Origin: Antiquaquibacter soli
GTDB lineage: Bacteria; Actinomycetota; Actinomycetes; Actinomycetales; Microbacteriaceae
Reading direction: 5' to 3'
Assembly (NCBI RefSeq): GCF_030580675.1
Contig: NZ_JAUQUB010000001.1
Location: 1,054,001-1,118,000 of the forward strand
DNA: 64,000 nucleotides
Positions 1 to 8,795 of this stretch are shown here, in pieces. Below the pieces are notes generated by a model that saw only the letters and a program-made list of their open reading frames with translations, was not told the origin of the DNA and made no database searches. The stretch's first letter is position 1. Each line of letters opens with the position of its first letter. Both the position numbers and the translations under genes were made by a program.

Positions 1-1
1 G

Positions 2-634
2 CCGGCGGTCGAGCGACCGTGGACGCCCGTCGGCGAGATCGGACCGCTCACCCTCTACGGGGACGGGATCTACTACGGCTTCGTGCTGCTCGGTCGGATC
101 GTGGCATCCCTGCTCCTCGCGCTCGTCATGGTGATGACGACGCACCCGAGCGACCTGTTCACGTCGTTGTCGAAGCTCAAGGTGCCGTACACCCTGAACT
201 TCATGCTCGCGATGACCCTCCAGCTCATCCCGGTGTTCCAGCGCGAGGTGGGCATCATCATGAGCGCTCAGAAGTCGCGGGGAATGAAGGGCAAGGGCTT
301 CTCCGCCGTGCTCCCGAGCTTCGTGCCGGTGTTCGTCGGCGCGATCGAGAGGGTGCAGCAGTTGTCCATCTCGCTCGAGTCGCGCGGGTTCGGCTCCAAC
401 GGCATCAAGACGAGCTACCGGCAGGTCCGGGGCCGCCCGAGCGACTGGGTGATCGGGATCGTCGGCGCCCTCGCCCTCGGCGGGCTCTCGGCCTACTCGA
501 TCTGGCGGGGCACGTGGAACATCTCCTCCGACATCGTGTTCTCGCCCCTGTTCGTGGTCGTCACCTTCGTGATCTCCGCGACCCTCTTCTTCGGCGTCGT
601 GCTCTTCGCCGTGTTCCTCTCCCTCAAGAAGTAG
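2..634 (+). CDS. EcfT, ECF transporter transmembrane subunit (5' end outside the window)
   Basis: This is the scaffold membrane subunit of an energy-coupling-factor importer, linking a substrate-binding S component to the two ATPases. The frame is open from base 2, so the true start lies upstream; the GTG at 83 is internal. Two conserved cytoplasmic motifs are visible, each with Ser-Arg-Gly where the family has Ala-Arg-Gly (in AQKSRGMKGKGF and in SLESRGFG), which normally contact the ATPases. Several hydrophobic segments follow, ending in a short basic tail. It lies 40 bases before two uridine-phosphorylase genes on the same strand, which suggests the importer may serve a nucleoside or related compound; that is inference from context. 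The S component and ATPases are not in view. Confidence 0.85.
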   Translation, partial: PAVERPWTPVGEIGPLTLYGDGIYYGFVLLGRIVASLLLALVMVMTTHPSDLFTSLSKLKVPYTLNFMLAMTLQLIPVFQREVGIIMSAQKSRGMKGKGFSAVLPSFVPVFVGAIERVQQLSISLESRGFGSNGIKTSYRQVRGRPSDWVIGIVGALALGGLSAYSIWRGTWNISSDIVFSPLFVVVTFVISATLFFGVVLFAVFLSLKK

Positions 635-635
635 T

Positions 636-648
636 CCGGCTGCGCCGG
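636..648 (+). terminator. small GC hairpin after ecfT
   Basis: CCGGC and GCCGG flank a three-base loop directly after the ecfT stop. There is no T tract, so it could be a weak processing or pausing structure in a read-through operon and need not be a real terminator. Confidence 0.25.
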
Positions 649-674
649 CCCATCAAGAAAGCGATCCGTCTCCC

Positions 675-1460
675 ATGTCCTCCAGCCTCCCCACCGACCG
701 CCAGCACCACATCCAGGTGGCCGAGGGCGAAGTCGGCAAGTACGTCTTCCTCCCCGGCGACCCCGGCCGCTGCGAGCCCATCGCCCAACTGTTCGACGAC
801 CCCGTGCTCGTGGCGAAGAACCGCGAGTACGAGACGTGGACCGGGTACCTCGACGGCGAGAAGGTCTCCGTGACGTCGACGGGGATCGGATGCCCGTCCG
901 CCGCCATCGCCATGGAGGAGCTCGTCAAGGTCGGCGCGGACACGTTCATCCGGGTGGGCACGTCGGGGAGCATGCAGCCGAGCATCCCCCCGGGCGACCT
1001 GGGCGTGATCAGCGGCGCGATCCGCGACGAGGGCACGTCGAGCCACTACCTGCCGATCGAGTTCCCCGCGGTGGCGGACATCGACGTCACGCGAGCGCTG
1101 GCGATCGGGGCGCGCAGCCTCGGCGCGAACGTGCACGTGGGAATCTCCCAGTCGAAGGACTCCTTCTACGGCCAGCACGAGCCGGGCCGGATGCCCGTGG
1201 CCAAGCGCCTCCAGGACCGCTGGTCGGCGTGGATGGCCGGCGGGGCGATCTGCTCCGAGATGGAGGCCGCCGCGCTCTACATCGTCGCGGCGACCCTGGG
1301 CGTGCGCGCGGGCGGAATCATGATGATCATGGGCCACTGGGACCAGTCGCCCATGACCGACGAGGAGATCTCCCGCGGTTCGCTCGACAACCTGCTGCCG
1401 CAGGCGGTGGCCGGCCTTCGCGAGCTCATCGCCCAGGACCGTGCGGCGGGTCGCGCGTGA
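675..1460 (+). CDS. uridine phosphorylase-like nucleoside phosphorylase, copy 1
   Basis: This cytoplasmic enzyme of the PNP/UDP superfamily is expected to cleave a nucleoside with phosphate to a free base and pentose 1-phosphate. The 261 residues match the family length. The phosphate-binding GDPGR lies at residues 28-32, the RVGTSG core is in the middle, and the nucleoside-binding SEMEA is at 194-198. It overlaps the next gene by GTGA, so the two are translationally coupled. The two copies are closely similar along their length and diverge mainly at the C-terminus. Uridine is the best guess for substrate; thymidine, deoxyuridine or a modified nucleoside are possible. Confidence 0.85.
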   Translation: MSSSLPTDRQHHIQVAEGEVGKYVFLPGDPGRCEPIAQLFDDPVLVAKNREYETWTGYLDGEKVSVTSTGIGCPSAAIAMEELVKVGADTFIRVGTSGSMQPSIPPGDLGVISGAIRDEGTSSHYLPIEFPAVADIDVTRALAIGARSLGANVHVGISQSKDSFYGQHEPGRMPVAKRLQDRWSAWMAGGAICSEMEAAALYIVAATLGVRAGGIMMIMGHWDQSPMTDEEISRGSLDNLLPQAVAGLRELIAQDRAAGRA

Positions 1461-2218
1461 GCGCCGTGGAGGGGGGCGTCCAGTACCACCTGCAGCTGCG
1501 CCCCGGAGACGTGGGCCGGTACGTGCTGCTTCCGGGCGACCCCGGCCGCTGCGAGCCGATCGCCGCGCTCTTCGACTCGCCGGCGCACGTCGCGTCGCAC
1601 CGCGAGTACACGACGTGGACGGGAACGCTCGACGGTGAGAAGGTCAGCGTCGTCTCCACGGGGATCGGATGCCCGTCCGCGGCGATCGCGGTGGAGGAGC
1701 TCCTCAGGCTGGGCGCCGACACCTTCATCCGCGTGGGCACGTCGGGCGCCATCCAGCCGGGGACCCCGTCGGGCCAGCTCGCGATCGTGAGCGCGGCGAT
1801 CCGTGACGAGGGCACCTCGAGCCACTACCTGCCGATCGAGTTCCCGGCGATCGCCGACCCCGGCGTGGTCGACGCGCTCGTGGAGGCGGCCCGGACCGTG
1901 GGCGCGTCGTACCGCGTGGGCGTCTCGCAGTCGAAGGATTCGTTCTACGGCGAGGTCGAGCCCGAACGCATGCCGATGGCCGAGCACCTGCAGGACCGCT
2001 GGAACGCGTGGATCGCGGGCGGCGCGATCTGCTCGGAGATGGAGGCCGCGGCGATCTTCGTGATCAGCTCGATCCATCGCGCGCGCGCCGGCGGGATCAT
2101 GCACATGTGGTCCGAGGGCGGCGACATGGAGCGCGACCGTCAGCGGATGCTCGAGACCTCGGTTGAGGCGCTGCGCGTGCTCATCGCCCGCGATCGGGCG
2201 GGTGCACAGTGGCCGTAG
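1457..2218 (+). CDS. uridine phosphorylase-like nucleoside phosphorylase, copy 2
   Basis: This is the tandem paralogue of the preceding gene (253 residues), with GDPGR at residues 27-31 and SEMEA near the end. The start is the GTG at 1457 inside the GTGA overlap; the open frame extends far upstream but only as a shadow of copy 1. Where copy 1 has a Met-rich stretch and a loop after RAGGIM, copy 2 has a short HMWSEGGD segment, so the C-terminal helix that helps close the active site differs. The pair could be two enzymes with different substrates or the two chains of a hetero-oligomer; the sequence does not decide. Confidence 0.85.
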   Translation: MSAVEGGVQYHLQLRPGDVGRYVLLPGDPGRCEPIAALFDSPAHVASHREYTTWTGTLDGEKVSVVSTGIGCPSAAIAVEELLRLGADTFIRVGTSGAIQPGTPSGQLAIVSAAIRDEGTSSHYLPIEFPAIADPGVVDALVEAARTVGASYRVGVSQSKDSFYGEVEPERMPMAEHLQDRWNAWIAGGAICSEMEAAAIFVISSIHRARAGGIMHMWSEGGDMERDRQRMLETSVEALRVLIARDRAGAQWP

Positions 2219-3534
2219 GGGCCGATGCCGCGCGGCTTCAGGCGGAGGCGCCGGAGTACGCGAGGCTCATGTCCGCGCACCAGCGGCGCAACTTCCTCTT
2301 CCTCGTCCTCGACGGAGCGACCTTCTCGTTCGCGATCACCCTCTTGAGCGAGACGACCATCATCCCCGCGTTCGTCCAGTCGCTCGGCGGGGGAGCGGTG
2401 CTCGTCGGGATGGTCGCGGCGGTGTACGCGGTGGGCAAGTACCTGCCCCAGCTCGTGGGCGCGCACCTGCTGCGCGGGAGATCGCGACGCAAGCCCCTGC
2501 TGCTGGCGATCGTCATCGCGGAGCGCGTGGGCATCCTCGCCATCGCGATCACCGCGCAACTGATCGGGGTGCTCGATTCGACCACGATCCTCGTGGTGTT
2601 CTTCATCGCCTTCGGCGGGTATGCGATTACGACGGGTCTCATCGGGCCCGTGTACGGCGACTTCCTCGCGAAGGCGATCACCCGCAATCGCGGGTGGTAC
2701 TACGCGATCGTGCAGCTCCTCGGCGGGGTGCTGGGGTTCACTGCGGCGCTCGTGGCGGAGAACATCATCCGCACGAGCGAGTTCCCGCAGGGCATCCAGC
2801 TCTGCTTCTGGATCTGCTTCGGCCTGTCGTTCCTGTCGATCTTCTTCGTGGCGGGCCTGAAGGAGGAGCCGTATCCGCACCCCGAGCCCCGCACGAGTCT
2901 TCGCGCGACGGTGGCGGAGATCCCGGGGGTGATCCGGGGCGACCGCTCGTACGCGCGGTTCCTCGTGGCTCGCTGCGTGCTCGCGTTCTCGACGCTGGGC
3001 ATCGGCTTCGTGGTCGTCGACGGCCTCGCGCAGGGGGTCCTCCGGCCTTCGGATGCCGCGCTCCTCGCCGCGGTCTTCATCCTGTCGCAAGCGTTGCTGG
3101 GTTTCGCCCTCGCGGCGATCGGGAACTACGTCGGCTTCAAGGTCGTGGTGATCATCGGCGGAGTGCTCATCGTCGGGGGAATGGTCGGGGCGGTGATCGG
3201 CGGAGCGCTGCCCGTCTACATCGTGACGTTCATCGCGCTCGGGGGAGCGAACGCCATGACGATCATCGCCGACCCGAACCTGTCGATCGAGCTCGCGCCC
3301 ACCAAGAGCACGAGCATCTACCTCGGCACGACGTCGACGCTGCTGGCGCCGTTCTTCATCGCCGGCCCGTTGCTGGCCGGTGTCCTCGCCCTCAGTGCGA
3401 GCTATGAGGTCGTCTTCATCGTCGCGGCGTGCGTCGCAGTCGTCGGCGTCGTCCTCGCCCTGCGGATGCACGAGCCGAGGTCGGTCGCGCTCGAGACCGT
3501 GGAAACCGTCGGCCTACCGGGAGTCCAACCATGA
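2209..3534 (+). CDS. MFS transporter, probably for nucleosides or sugars
   Basis: This 441-residue membrane protein has the usual pattern of about twelve hydrophobic helices in two halves, with a basic loop RGRSRRK after the third helix typical of the major facilitator family. The start is GTG at 2209, overlapping the end of the second phosphorylase, and the stop overlaps the ATG of the nucleoside hydrolase. The tight coupling to nucleoside-cleaving enzymes suggests it moves nucleosides, bases or pentoses across the membrane. Whether it imports substrate or exports the free base cannot be told from sequence. Confidence 0.8.
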   Translation: MAVGADAARLQAEAPEYARLMSAHQRRNFLFLVLDGATFSFAITLLSETTIIPAFVQSLGGGAVLVGMVAAVYAVGKYLPQLVGAHLLRGRSRRKPLLLAIVIAERVGILAIAITAQLIGVLDSTTILVVFFIAFGGYAITTGLIGPVYGDFLAKAITRNRGWYYAIVQLLGGVLGFTAALVAENIIRTSEFPQGIQLCFWICFGLSFLSIFFVAGLKEEPYPHPEPRTSLRATVAEIPGVIRGDRSYARFLVARCVLAFSTLGIGFVVVDGLAQGVLRPSDAALLAAVFILSQALLGFALAAIGNYVGFKVVVIIGGVLIVGGMVGAVIGGALPVYIVTFIALGGANAMTIIADPNLSIELAPTKSTSIYLGTTSTLLAPFFIAGPLLAGVLALSASYEVVFIVAACVAVVGVVLALRMHEPRSVALETVETVGLPGVQP

Positions 3535-4463
3535 GACGCATGATCATCGATACCGATACGGCGGCGGACGACAGCTTCGCGCTTCTCGTCGGCCTCCTGC
3601 ACCCCGAGGCGAGCCTGGAGGCGGTCACGATCGTCTCGGGCAACGTCGACTTCGCGCAGCAGGTGCAGAACGCGCTCATCACGATCGAGGCGGCGGGTCG
3701 CGGCGGAGAGGTGCCCGTGCACCTCGGCGCCGAGGTGCCCATGGCTCGGCCCTGGTATGCGGCGAGCGCGCACGGCGACGGCAAGGGCAACCACGATTTC
3801 CCCGTGCCGGAGCAGGCGCCGAGCGATGAGCCCGCCGCCTCCGCGCTCGTGCGACTGGTGAACGAGAACCCCGGCGAGATCGACATCGTGGCGATCGGGC
3901 CCTTGACGAACATTGCGACGGCGGTGCTGCTGGACCGTGATTTTGCCTCGAAGGTACGCCAGCTCTGGGTCATGGGAGGCTGCGACAACTCGGTCGGCAA
4001 CGTGTCGGCGGCGGCGGAGTACAACTTCTTCGTGGACCCGGAGGCGGCGGACATCGTGTTCCGCGCGGGCTTCGATGTCACCGTGGTGACGTGGACGCTC
4101 ACGCTGAAGCGAGCACTCTGGGACCGTGATCAGCTCGCGGAGATCGCGGCGATCGACACCGATCTGGCGCGCTACTTCACGATCTTGGACACCCCGAACC
4201 TGGAGTTCAACGAGGGGGTCGCGATCCAGGGCAGCACTCACCCCGACTCGCTCACGGCGATGCTGCTGGTCGAGCCGTCCCTGATCGCTGCGTCGAGCCG
4301 TAAGTTCGTCGCGATCGAGCACCACAGCGAGCTGACGCGCGGCTATTCGCTTTTCGACGACCGTCCCGAACGCAACGCGCCGAACGCGACGGTCATCGAC
4401 GACGTCGATGCGACCGGGTTCTTCGAGTCGTACAAGCGATTGCTGGCGGCAGGGTCACGCTAG
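3531..4463 (+). CDS. nucleoside hydrolase (inosine-uridine preferring family)
   Basis: This enzyme would hydrolyse ribonucleosides to base and ribose. The calcium-binding signature DTDTAADD is at residues 7-14, followed by the family's GPLTNIA segment and VMGG motif. At 310 residues it has the normal length. The ATG at 3531 overlaps the stop of the transporter (ATGA). Having a hydrolase beside two phosphorylases means the locus can release both free ribose and pentose 1-phosphate; the ribose product fits the ribokinase-like gene at the end of the cluster. An 80-base gap with an operator-like repeat separates it from the regulator. Confidence 0.9.
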   Translation: MRRMIIDTDTAADDSFALLVGLLHPEASLEAVTIVSGNVDFAQQVQNALITIEAAGRGGEVPVHLGAEVPMARPWYAASAHGDGKGNHDFPVPEQAPSDEPAASALVRLVNENPGEIDIVAIGPLTNIATAVLLDRDFASKVRQLWVMGGCDNSVGNVSAAAEYNFFVDPEAADIVFRAGFDVTVVTWTLTLKRALWDRDQLAEIAAIDTDLARYFTILDTPNLEFNEGVAIQGSTHPDSLTAMLLVEPSLIAASSRKFVAIEHHSELTRGYSLFDDRPERNAPNATVIDDVDATGFFESYKRLLAAGSR

Positions 4464-4466
4464 TGC

Positions 4467-4494
4467 GCATATGAGCAGTTTGAGCTACATATGC
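4467..4494. promoter_or_regulatory. inverted repeat, candidate operator of the SorC/DeoR regulator
   Basis: GCATATG (4467-4473) and CATATGC (4488-4494) form an inverted repeat with centres 20 to 21 bases apart, two helical turns, in the gap before the regulator gene. TGAGC also recurs inside it (4472 and 4481). SorC-family regulators such as Bacillus DeoR bind extended palindromes in front of the genes they control. A possible -10 hexamer TACAGT lies at 4517-4522 with no clear -35. Confidence 0.4.
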
Positions 4495-4543
4495 AGCTAA
4501 GCCCGCTAACGCTGTCTACAGTGGAGAGGTCGAGGGAGGTGAC

Positions 4544-5485
4544 GTGAACGAGACGACAGAGCTGCTCGCGGTGCGGGTCGCCGAGCTCTACTACGAGGAG
4601 AACAAGTCCCAGGACGAGATCGGGGGCCTCCTCGGTATTACGCGCTGGAAGGTGGGCCGGCTGCTCAGCCAGGCTCGGGAGCAGGGCATCGTGTCGATCG
4701 AGATCGTGCATCCGCGCGCCCGCCGGCTCGGCGTCGAGCGGCAGCTGCGTGAGCGCTTCGGGCTCGACGACGCGGTCGTCGTGCCCGCGACCGATGAGCC
4801 TGAGCTCTCGGCACGCGTGGCCCAGGCGGCGGCGGACTTCCTGACGGCGGTCCGCCCGGTCCCGCGCACGCTCGGCGTGAGCTGGGGTCGCACCCTCGAT
4901 GCGATCGCGGAGCGCCTGCCGACGGGGTGGGCGACGTCGGTGACCGTCGTGCAGATCAACGGCGGTGTCAGTCTGAGTCGCCGACCGGGTACGGCAGCGC
5001 ACACAGCGACCACGATCGCGCAGAAGGCGGCCGGTCAATCGGTTCTGCTACCGAGCCCCGCCATCCTCGAACGGCTCGAGACCAAGCGCGCGATCGAGTC
5101 CGATCGCACCGTCGCCGGCGTCATCGAGCTCGCCGAAGCGGCCTCGATGTACCTGTTCAGCGCGGGAGTGGCGGATGCCACGTCGATCCTCGTCGACAAC
5201 GGGTACCTCACCTCGGCCGACGTGGCCGAACTGCGTCGCAAGGGCGCGGTGGGGGACGTCGTCGGTCGCTACATCGACGCCAACGGGAATATCGTTGACC
5301 CCGGACTCGACGAGCGGACGATGGGACTGAGCCTCGACAAGCTCAGGTCGTCGAAGAACACCGTCCTCGTCCTCTCCGGCGAGAGTAAGCACGATGTCGC
5401 CCGCGCCATCGTGACCAGCGGGTTGTGCACGGTCCTCATCACCGATGAGTCGACCGCCTCGGCCCTGTTAGAGGAGCTCCCATGA
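4544..5485 (+). CDS. SorC/DeoR-type sugar-binding transcriptional regulator
   Basis: This 313-residue regulator has an N-terminal helix-turn-helix (roughly residues 8-55, with SQDEIGGLLGITRWKVGRLL) and a large C-terminal sugar-phosphate-binding domain, the SorC family arrangement. In Bacillus the DeoR protein of this family represses the deoxyribonucleoside operon and is released by deoxyribose 5-phosphate. Here it directly precedes and overlaps deoC (ATGA), so the same role is very likely. The GTG start at 4544 follows a good ribosome binding site (GGGAGGTGA). The palindrome in the preceding gap is its likely operator. Confidence 0.85.
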   Translation: MNETTELLAVRVAELYYEENKSQDEIGGLLGITRWKVGRLLSQAREQGIVSIEIVHPRARRLGVERQLRERFGLDDAVVVPATDEPELSARVAQAAADFLTAVRPVPRTLGVSWGRTLDAIAERLPTGWATSVTVVQINGGVSLSRRPGTAAHTATTIAQKAAGQSVLLPSPAILERLETKRAIESDRTVAGVIELAEAASMYLFSAGVADATSILVDNGYLTSADVAELRRKGAVGDVVGRYIDANGNIVDPGLDERTMGLSLDKLRSSKNTVLVLSGESKHDVARAIVTSGLCTVLITDESTASALLEELP

Positions 5486-6495
5486 ATTCCAGCGGACCAT
5501 CCGCACTCGCCCCGGCGCACAGGGCGATCGAACTGATCGGCTCCGATCTGACGGAGAAGTCCCTCCGACTGCACCTGGAGGGTCTCTCGGGCGTCGACGC
5601 CGTCGGCCTCGAGCAGCGCGCCGCGTCCCTCGGCACTCGCTCGATCAAGACGACCTCCAAGGCGTGGGCGCTCGACACGATCATCCGGCTCATCGACCTC
5701 ACCACTCTCGAGGGCGCCGACACCCCCGGCAAGGTGCGCTCCCTCGTCGCGAAGGCGCTCACCCCCGACCCGCAGGACGCCTCCACGCCCCGCGTCGCGG
5801 CCGTGTGCGTGTACGGCGACATGGTGCCGTCGGCCGTCGAGGCACTCGGCTCCGCCCACGGCGATCCGGACGCGGGCGGCATCTCGGTCGCGGCCGTCGC
5901 GACCGCGTTCCCGAGCGGTCGGGCATCCCTGGCCGTCAAGCTCGCGGACACCGCGGACGCCGTCGCGGCGGGCGCCGACGAGATCGACATGGTCATCGAC
6001 CGCGGCGCGTTCCTCGCCGGCAACTACGGACTGGTCTTCGACCAGATCGTGGCCGTCAAGGAGGCCTGCCGTCGCGACGACGGCAGCTACGCGCACCTCA
6101 AGGTCATCCTCGAGACGGGCGAGCTGAACACCTACGACAACGTGCGCAAGGCGTCGTGGCTGTCGATCCTCGCCGGGGGCGACTTCATCAAGACCTCGAC
6201 GGGCAAGGTCTCGCCCGCGGCGACGCTCCCCGTGACCCTGCTCATGCTCGAGGTCGTGCGCGATTGGCACCGCCTCACGGGCGAGAGGATCGGCGTGAAG
6301 CCCGCGGGCGGCATCCGTGCCTCCAAGGATGCGATCAAGTACCTCGTCACGGTCGCCGAGACCGTGGGCGAGGAGTGGCTCGTGCCCCACCTGTTCCGCT
6401 TCGGCGCCTCGAGCCTCCTGAACGACGTGCTCCTGCAGCGACAGAAGCTCTCCACCGGCCGGTACTCCGGCCCCGACTACGTGACGGTTGACTGA
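5482..6495 (+). CDS. deoC: deoxyribose-phosphate aldolase
   Basis: DERA splits 2-deoxyribose 5-phosphate into glyceraldehyde 3-phosphate and acetaldehyde, the final step of deoxynucleoside breakdown. The Schiff-base lysine is K237 in FIKTSTGK, and the second conserved lysine lies in GVKPAGG. At 337 residues it is the long form, with about 80 extra N-terminal residues compared with the short bacterial enzyme, like the animal and many actinobacterial enzymes. It is coupled to the regulator upstream and has three bases before the aldehyde dehydrogenase, which would consume its acetaldehyde. Confidence 0.95.
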   Translation: MNSSGPSALAPAHRAIELIGSDLTEKSLRLHLEGLSGVDAVGLEQRAASLGTRSIKTTSKAWALDTIIRLIDLTTLEGADTPGKVRSLVAKALTPDPQDASTPRVAAVCVYGDMVPSAVEALGSAHGDPDAGGISVAAVATAFPSGRASLAVKLADTADAVAAGADEIDMVIDRGAFLAGNYGLVFDQIVAVKEACRRDDGSYAHLKVILETGELNTYDNVRKASWLSILAGGDFIKTSTGKVSPAATLPVTLLMLEVVRDWHRLTGERIGVKPAGGIRASKDAIKYLVTVAETVGEEWLVPHLFRFGASSLLNDVLLQRQKLSTGRYSGPDYVTVD

Positions 6496-6498
6496 CCC

Positions 6499-7941
6499 AT
6501 GAGCTTCCTCGACTACGCCCCGGCACCCGAGTCCACGAGCATCCTGCACCTGAAGAAGAGCTACGGGCTCTTCATCGACGGGCAGTTCGTCAAGGGCCAC
6601 GGCTCACCGTTCCTGACGATCTCGCCCTCGACGGAGGAGCGCATCGCGGAGATCGCGAATGCGAACGCGAAGGACGTCGACACCGCCGTTGCCGCCGCCC
6701 GTCGGGCCTACGACCGCACGTGGTCGAAGCTCTCGGGAGCCGACCGCGGCAAGTACCTCTTCCGCATCGCCCGGCTCGTCCAGGAGCGCGCTCGCGAGCT
6801 CGCGGTCGCCGAGAGCCTCGACAACGGCAAGCCCATCAAGGAGTCTCGGGATGTCGATGTCCCGCTCGTCGCCGCGTGGTTCTTCTACTACGCGGGGTGG
6901 GCCGACAAGCTCGACTACGCCGGCCTCGGCCCGAATCCGCGGGCCCTCGGAGTGGCGGCGCAGGTCATCCCGTGGAACTTCCCGCTGCTCATGCTCGCGT
7001 GGAAGATCGCCCCGGCGCTCGCGGCGGGCAACACGGTCGTGCTCAAGCCCGCCGAGACGACCCCGCTGACCGCTCTGCTTTTCGCGGAGATCCTCCAGCA
7101 GGCGGACCTGCCCGCGGGCGTGGTCAACATCATCACGGGGGCCGGGGACACCGGTGAGGCACTCGTGAACCACCCGGACGTCAACAAGGTCGCCTTCACG
7201 GGGTCGACGGCCGTGGGTCGCGCGATCGCCAAGTCGGTCGCCGGCACGGGCAAGAAGGTCACGCTCGAGCTCGGCGGCAAGGCGGCCAACATCGTCTTCG
7301 ACGACGCGCCGATCGACCAGGCGGTCGAGGGGATCGTCAACGGCATCTTCTTCAACCAGGGGCACGTGTGCTGCGCGGGCTCCCGGCTCCTCGTGCAGGA
7401 GAGCATCCACGACGAGGTCATCGACCGCTTGAAGACGCGAATGTCGACGCTGCGACTGGGGGATCCGCTCGACAAGAACACCGACATCGGCGCGATCAAC
7501 TCGAAGGAGCAGCTCGAGCGCATCCGCGAGCTCAGCGACATCGGGGAGGCCGAGGGCGCCGAGCGGTGGAGCGCCCCGTGCGAGATCCCCGCGAAGGGGT
7601 TCTGGTTCGCCCCGACGATCTTCACGAACGTCTCGACGTCGAGCCGCATCGCGCGCGAGGAGATCTTCGGGCCGGTGCTGAGCGTGCTGACCTTCCGCAC
7701 TCCCGCCGAGGCGATCGCCAAGGCCAACAACACCCCGTACGGGCTCTCCGCCGGGATCTGGAGCGACAAGGGCTCCAAGATCCTCGCGGTCGCCGACCAG
7801 TTGCGCGCCGGCGTCATCTGGGCCAACACGTTCAACCGCTTCGACCCCGCGTCGCCCTTCGGCGGCTACAAGGAGTCGGGCTACGGCCGCGAGGGGGGCC
7901 GCCACGGCCTCGCCGCGTACCTCGAGGGAGGATCCTGGTGA
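6499..7941 (+). CDS. aldehyde dehydrogenase, catalytic chain of a split ALDH16-like enzyme
   Basis: This NAD(P)-dependent aldehyde dehydrogenase probably oxidises the acetaldehyde made by DeoC. It has the cofactor domain (PWNFPLL, KPAETTPL, FTGST), the general-base E257 in TLELGGK, and the nucleophile C291 in GHVCCAGS (His where most members have Gln). It is 480 residues long but stops at GLAAYLEGGSW, just where ordinary enzymes carry the C-terminal beta strand (consensus like AYTEVKTV) that completes the neighbouring subunit. That strand appears instead at the end of the next gene, which overlaps by GTGA. This reciprocal loss suggests the two chains work as one enzyme. Confidence 0.9.
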   Translation: MSFLDYAPAPESTSILHLKKSYGLFIDGQFVKGHGSPFLTISPSTEERIAEIANANAKDVDTAVAAARRAYDRTWSKLSGADRGKYLFRIARLVQERARELAVAESLDNGKPIKESRDVDVPLVAAWFFYYAGWADKLDYAGLGPNPRALGVAAQVIPWNFPLLMLAWKIAPALAAGNTVVLKPAETTPLTALLFAEILQQADLPAGVVNIITGAGDTGEALVNHPDVNKVAFTGSTAVGRAIAKSVAGTGKKVTLELGGKAANIVFDDAPIDQAVEGIVNGIFFNQGHVCCAGSRLLVQESIHDEVIDRLKTRMSTLRLGDPLDKNTDIGAINSKEQLERIRELSDIGEAEGAERWSAPCEIPAKGFWFAPTIFTNVSTSSRIAREEIFGPVLSVLTFRTPAEAIAKANNTPYGLSAGIWSDKGSKILAVADQLRAGVIWANTFNRFDPASPFGGYKESGYGREGGRHGLAAYLEGGSW

Positions 7942-8795
7942 GCCGGCTCGCAGTTCCGAAGACGTACAAGCTCTACATCGGCGGAAAGTTCCCGCGCAGC
8001 GAGAGCGGCCGTACCTACGAGGTCGTCTCGACGAAGGGCGCGTTCCTCGCGAACGCCGCCCTCGCGAGTCGCAAGGATGCCCGCGACGCCGTCGTCGCGG
8101 CCCGCGGCGCGTTCGCTGGCTGGTCCGGGGCGACCGCGTACAACCGCGGCCAGGTGCTGTACCGGATCGCCGAGCTCCTCGAGGGGCGGCGCGACCAGTT
8201 CATCGACGAGGTGGTGGCGACGGAGGGAGCATCCCGACCCTCCGCGACGAAGCAGGTCGACACGGCGATCGACGCGTGGGTCTGGTACGCCGGCTGGGCG
8301 GACAAGTACGTGCAGGCGGCGGGCAACGGCAACCCCGTGAGCGGCCCCTACTTCAATCTCTCGACCCCGGAGCCGACGGGAGTCGTCGCAGTGGTCGCCC
8401 CTCAGTCGGGCGGTTCCCTGCTGGGCCTCGTGAGCGTTCTCGCACCGGTGATCGTGAGCGGCAACACCGTCGTCGTCATCGCGAGCGAGTCCGCGCCGCT
8501 CAGCGCCATCACGCTCAGCGAGGTGCTCGCGACGAGCGATGTGCCCGGGGGAGTCGTCAACGTGCTGACCGGCTCGCCGAAGGAGATCGCGCCGTGGCTC
8601 GCCGGTCACGCCGACGTCAACGCCCTCGACCTCGCGGGTGCCGAGGCGCTCGACTGGGTCGACCTGCAGATCTCGGCGGCAGACACTCTCAAGCGAGTGC
8701 TGCCCCCGGTCGTCGGCATCCCGTCGCCATCCCTCGACCGCATCGTCGCGTTCACCGAGACGAAGACGGTCTGGCACACGAAGTCGCTCATCTGA
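7938..8795 (+). CDS. half-size aldehyde dehydrogenase-like protein without catalytic domain
   Basis: This 285-residue protein has the N-terminal oligomerisation and Rossmann parts of an aldehyde dehydrogenase (matching segments include YIGGKFPRSESGR and GNTVVVIASESAPLS) but jumps from there to the C-terminal tail RIVAFTETKTVWHTKS. The ELGGK glutamate and the catalytic cysteine region are absent, so it cannot be active alone. Its tail is the piece missing from the upstream enzyme. The combined length (480 plus 285) and the order resemble ALDH16, in which a second, inactive ALDH domain follows the active one in a single chain. The start is GTG 7938 in the GTGA overlap. It also overlaps the kinase gene. 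Confidence 0.8.
   Translation: MSRLAVPKTYKLYIGGKFPRSESGRTYEVVSTKGAFLANAALASRKDARDAVVAARGAFAGWSGATAYNRGQVLYRIAELLEGRRDQFIDEVVATEGASRPSATKQVDTAIDAWVWYAGWADKYVQAAGNGNPVSGPYFNLSTPEPTGVVAVVAPQSGGSLLGLVSVLAPVIVSGNTVVVIASESAPLSAITLSEVLATSDVPGGVVNVLTGSPKEIAPWLAGHADVNALDLAGAEALDWVDLQISAADTLKRVLPPVVGIPSPSLDRIVAFTETKTVWHTKSLI

Noticed and set aside
836-1456. Long open frame fused to the second uridine phosphorylase
   Set aside because: It is the second frame of phosphorylase copy 1; copy 2 starts at the GTGA overlap.
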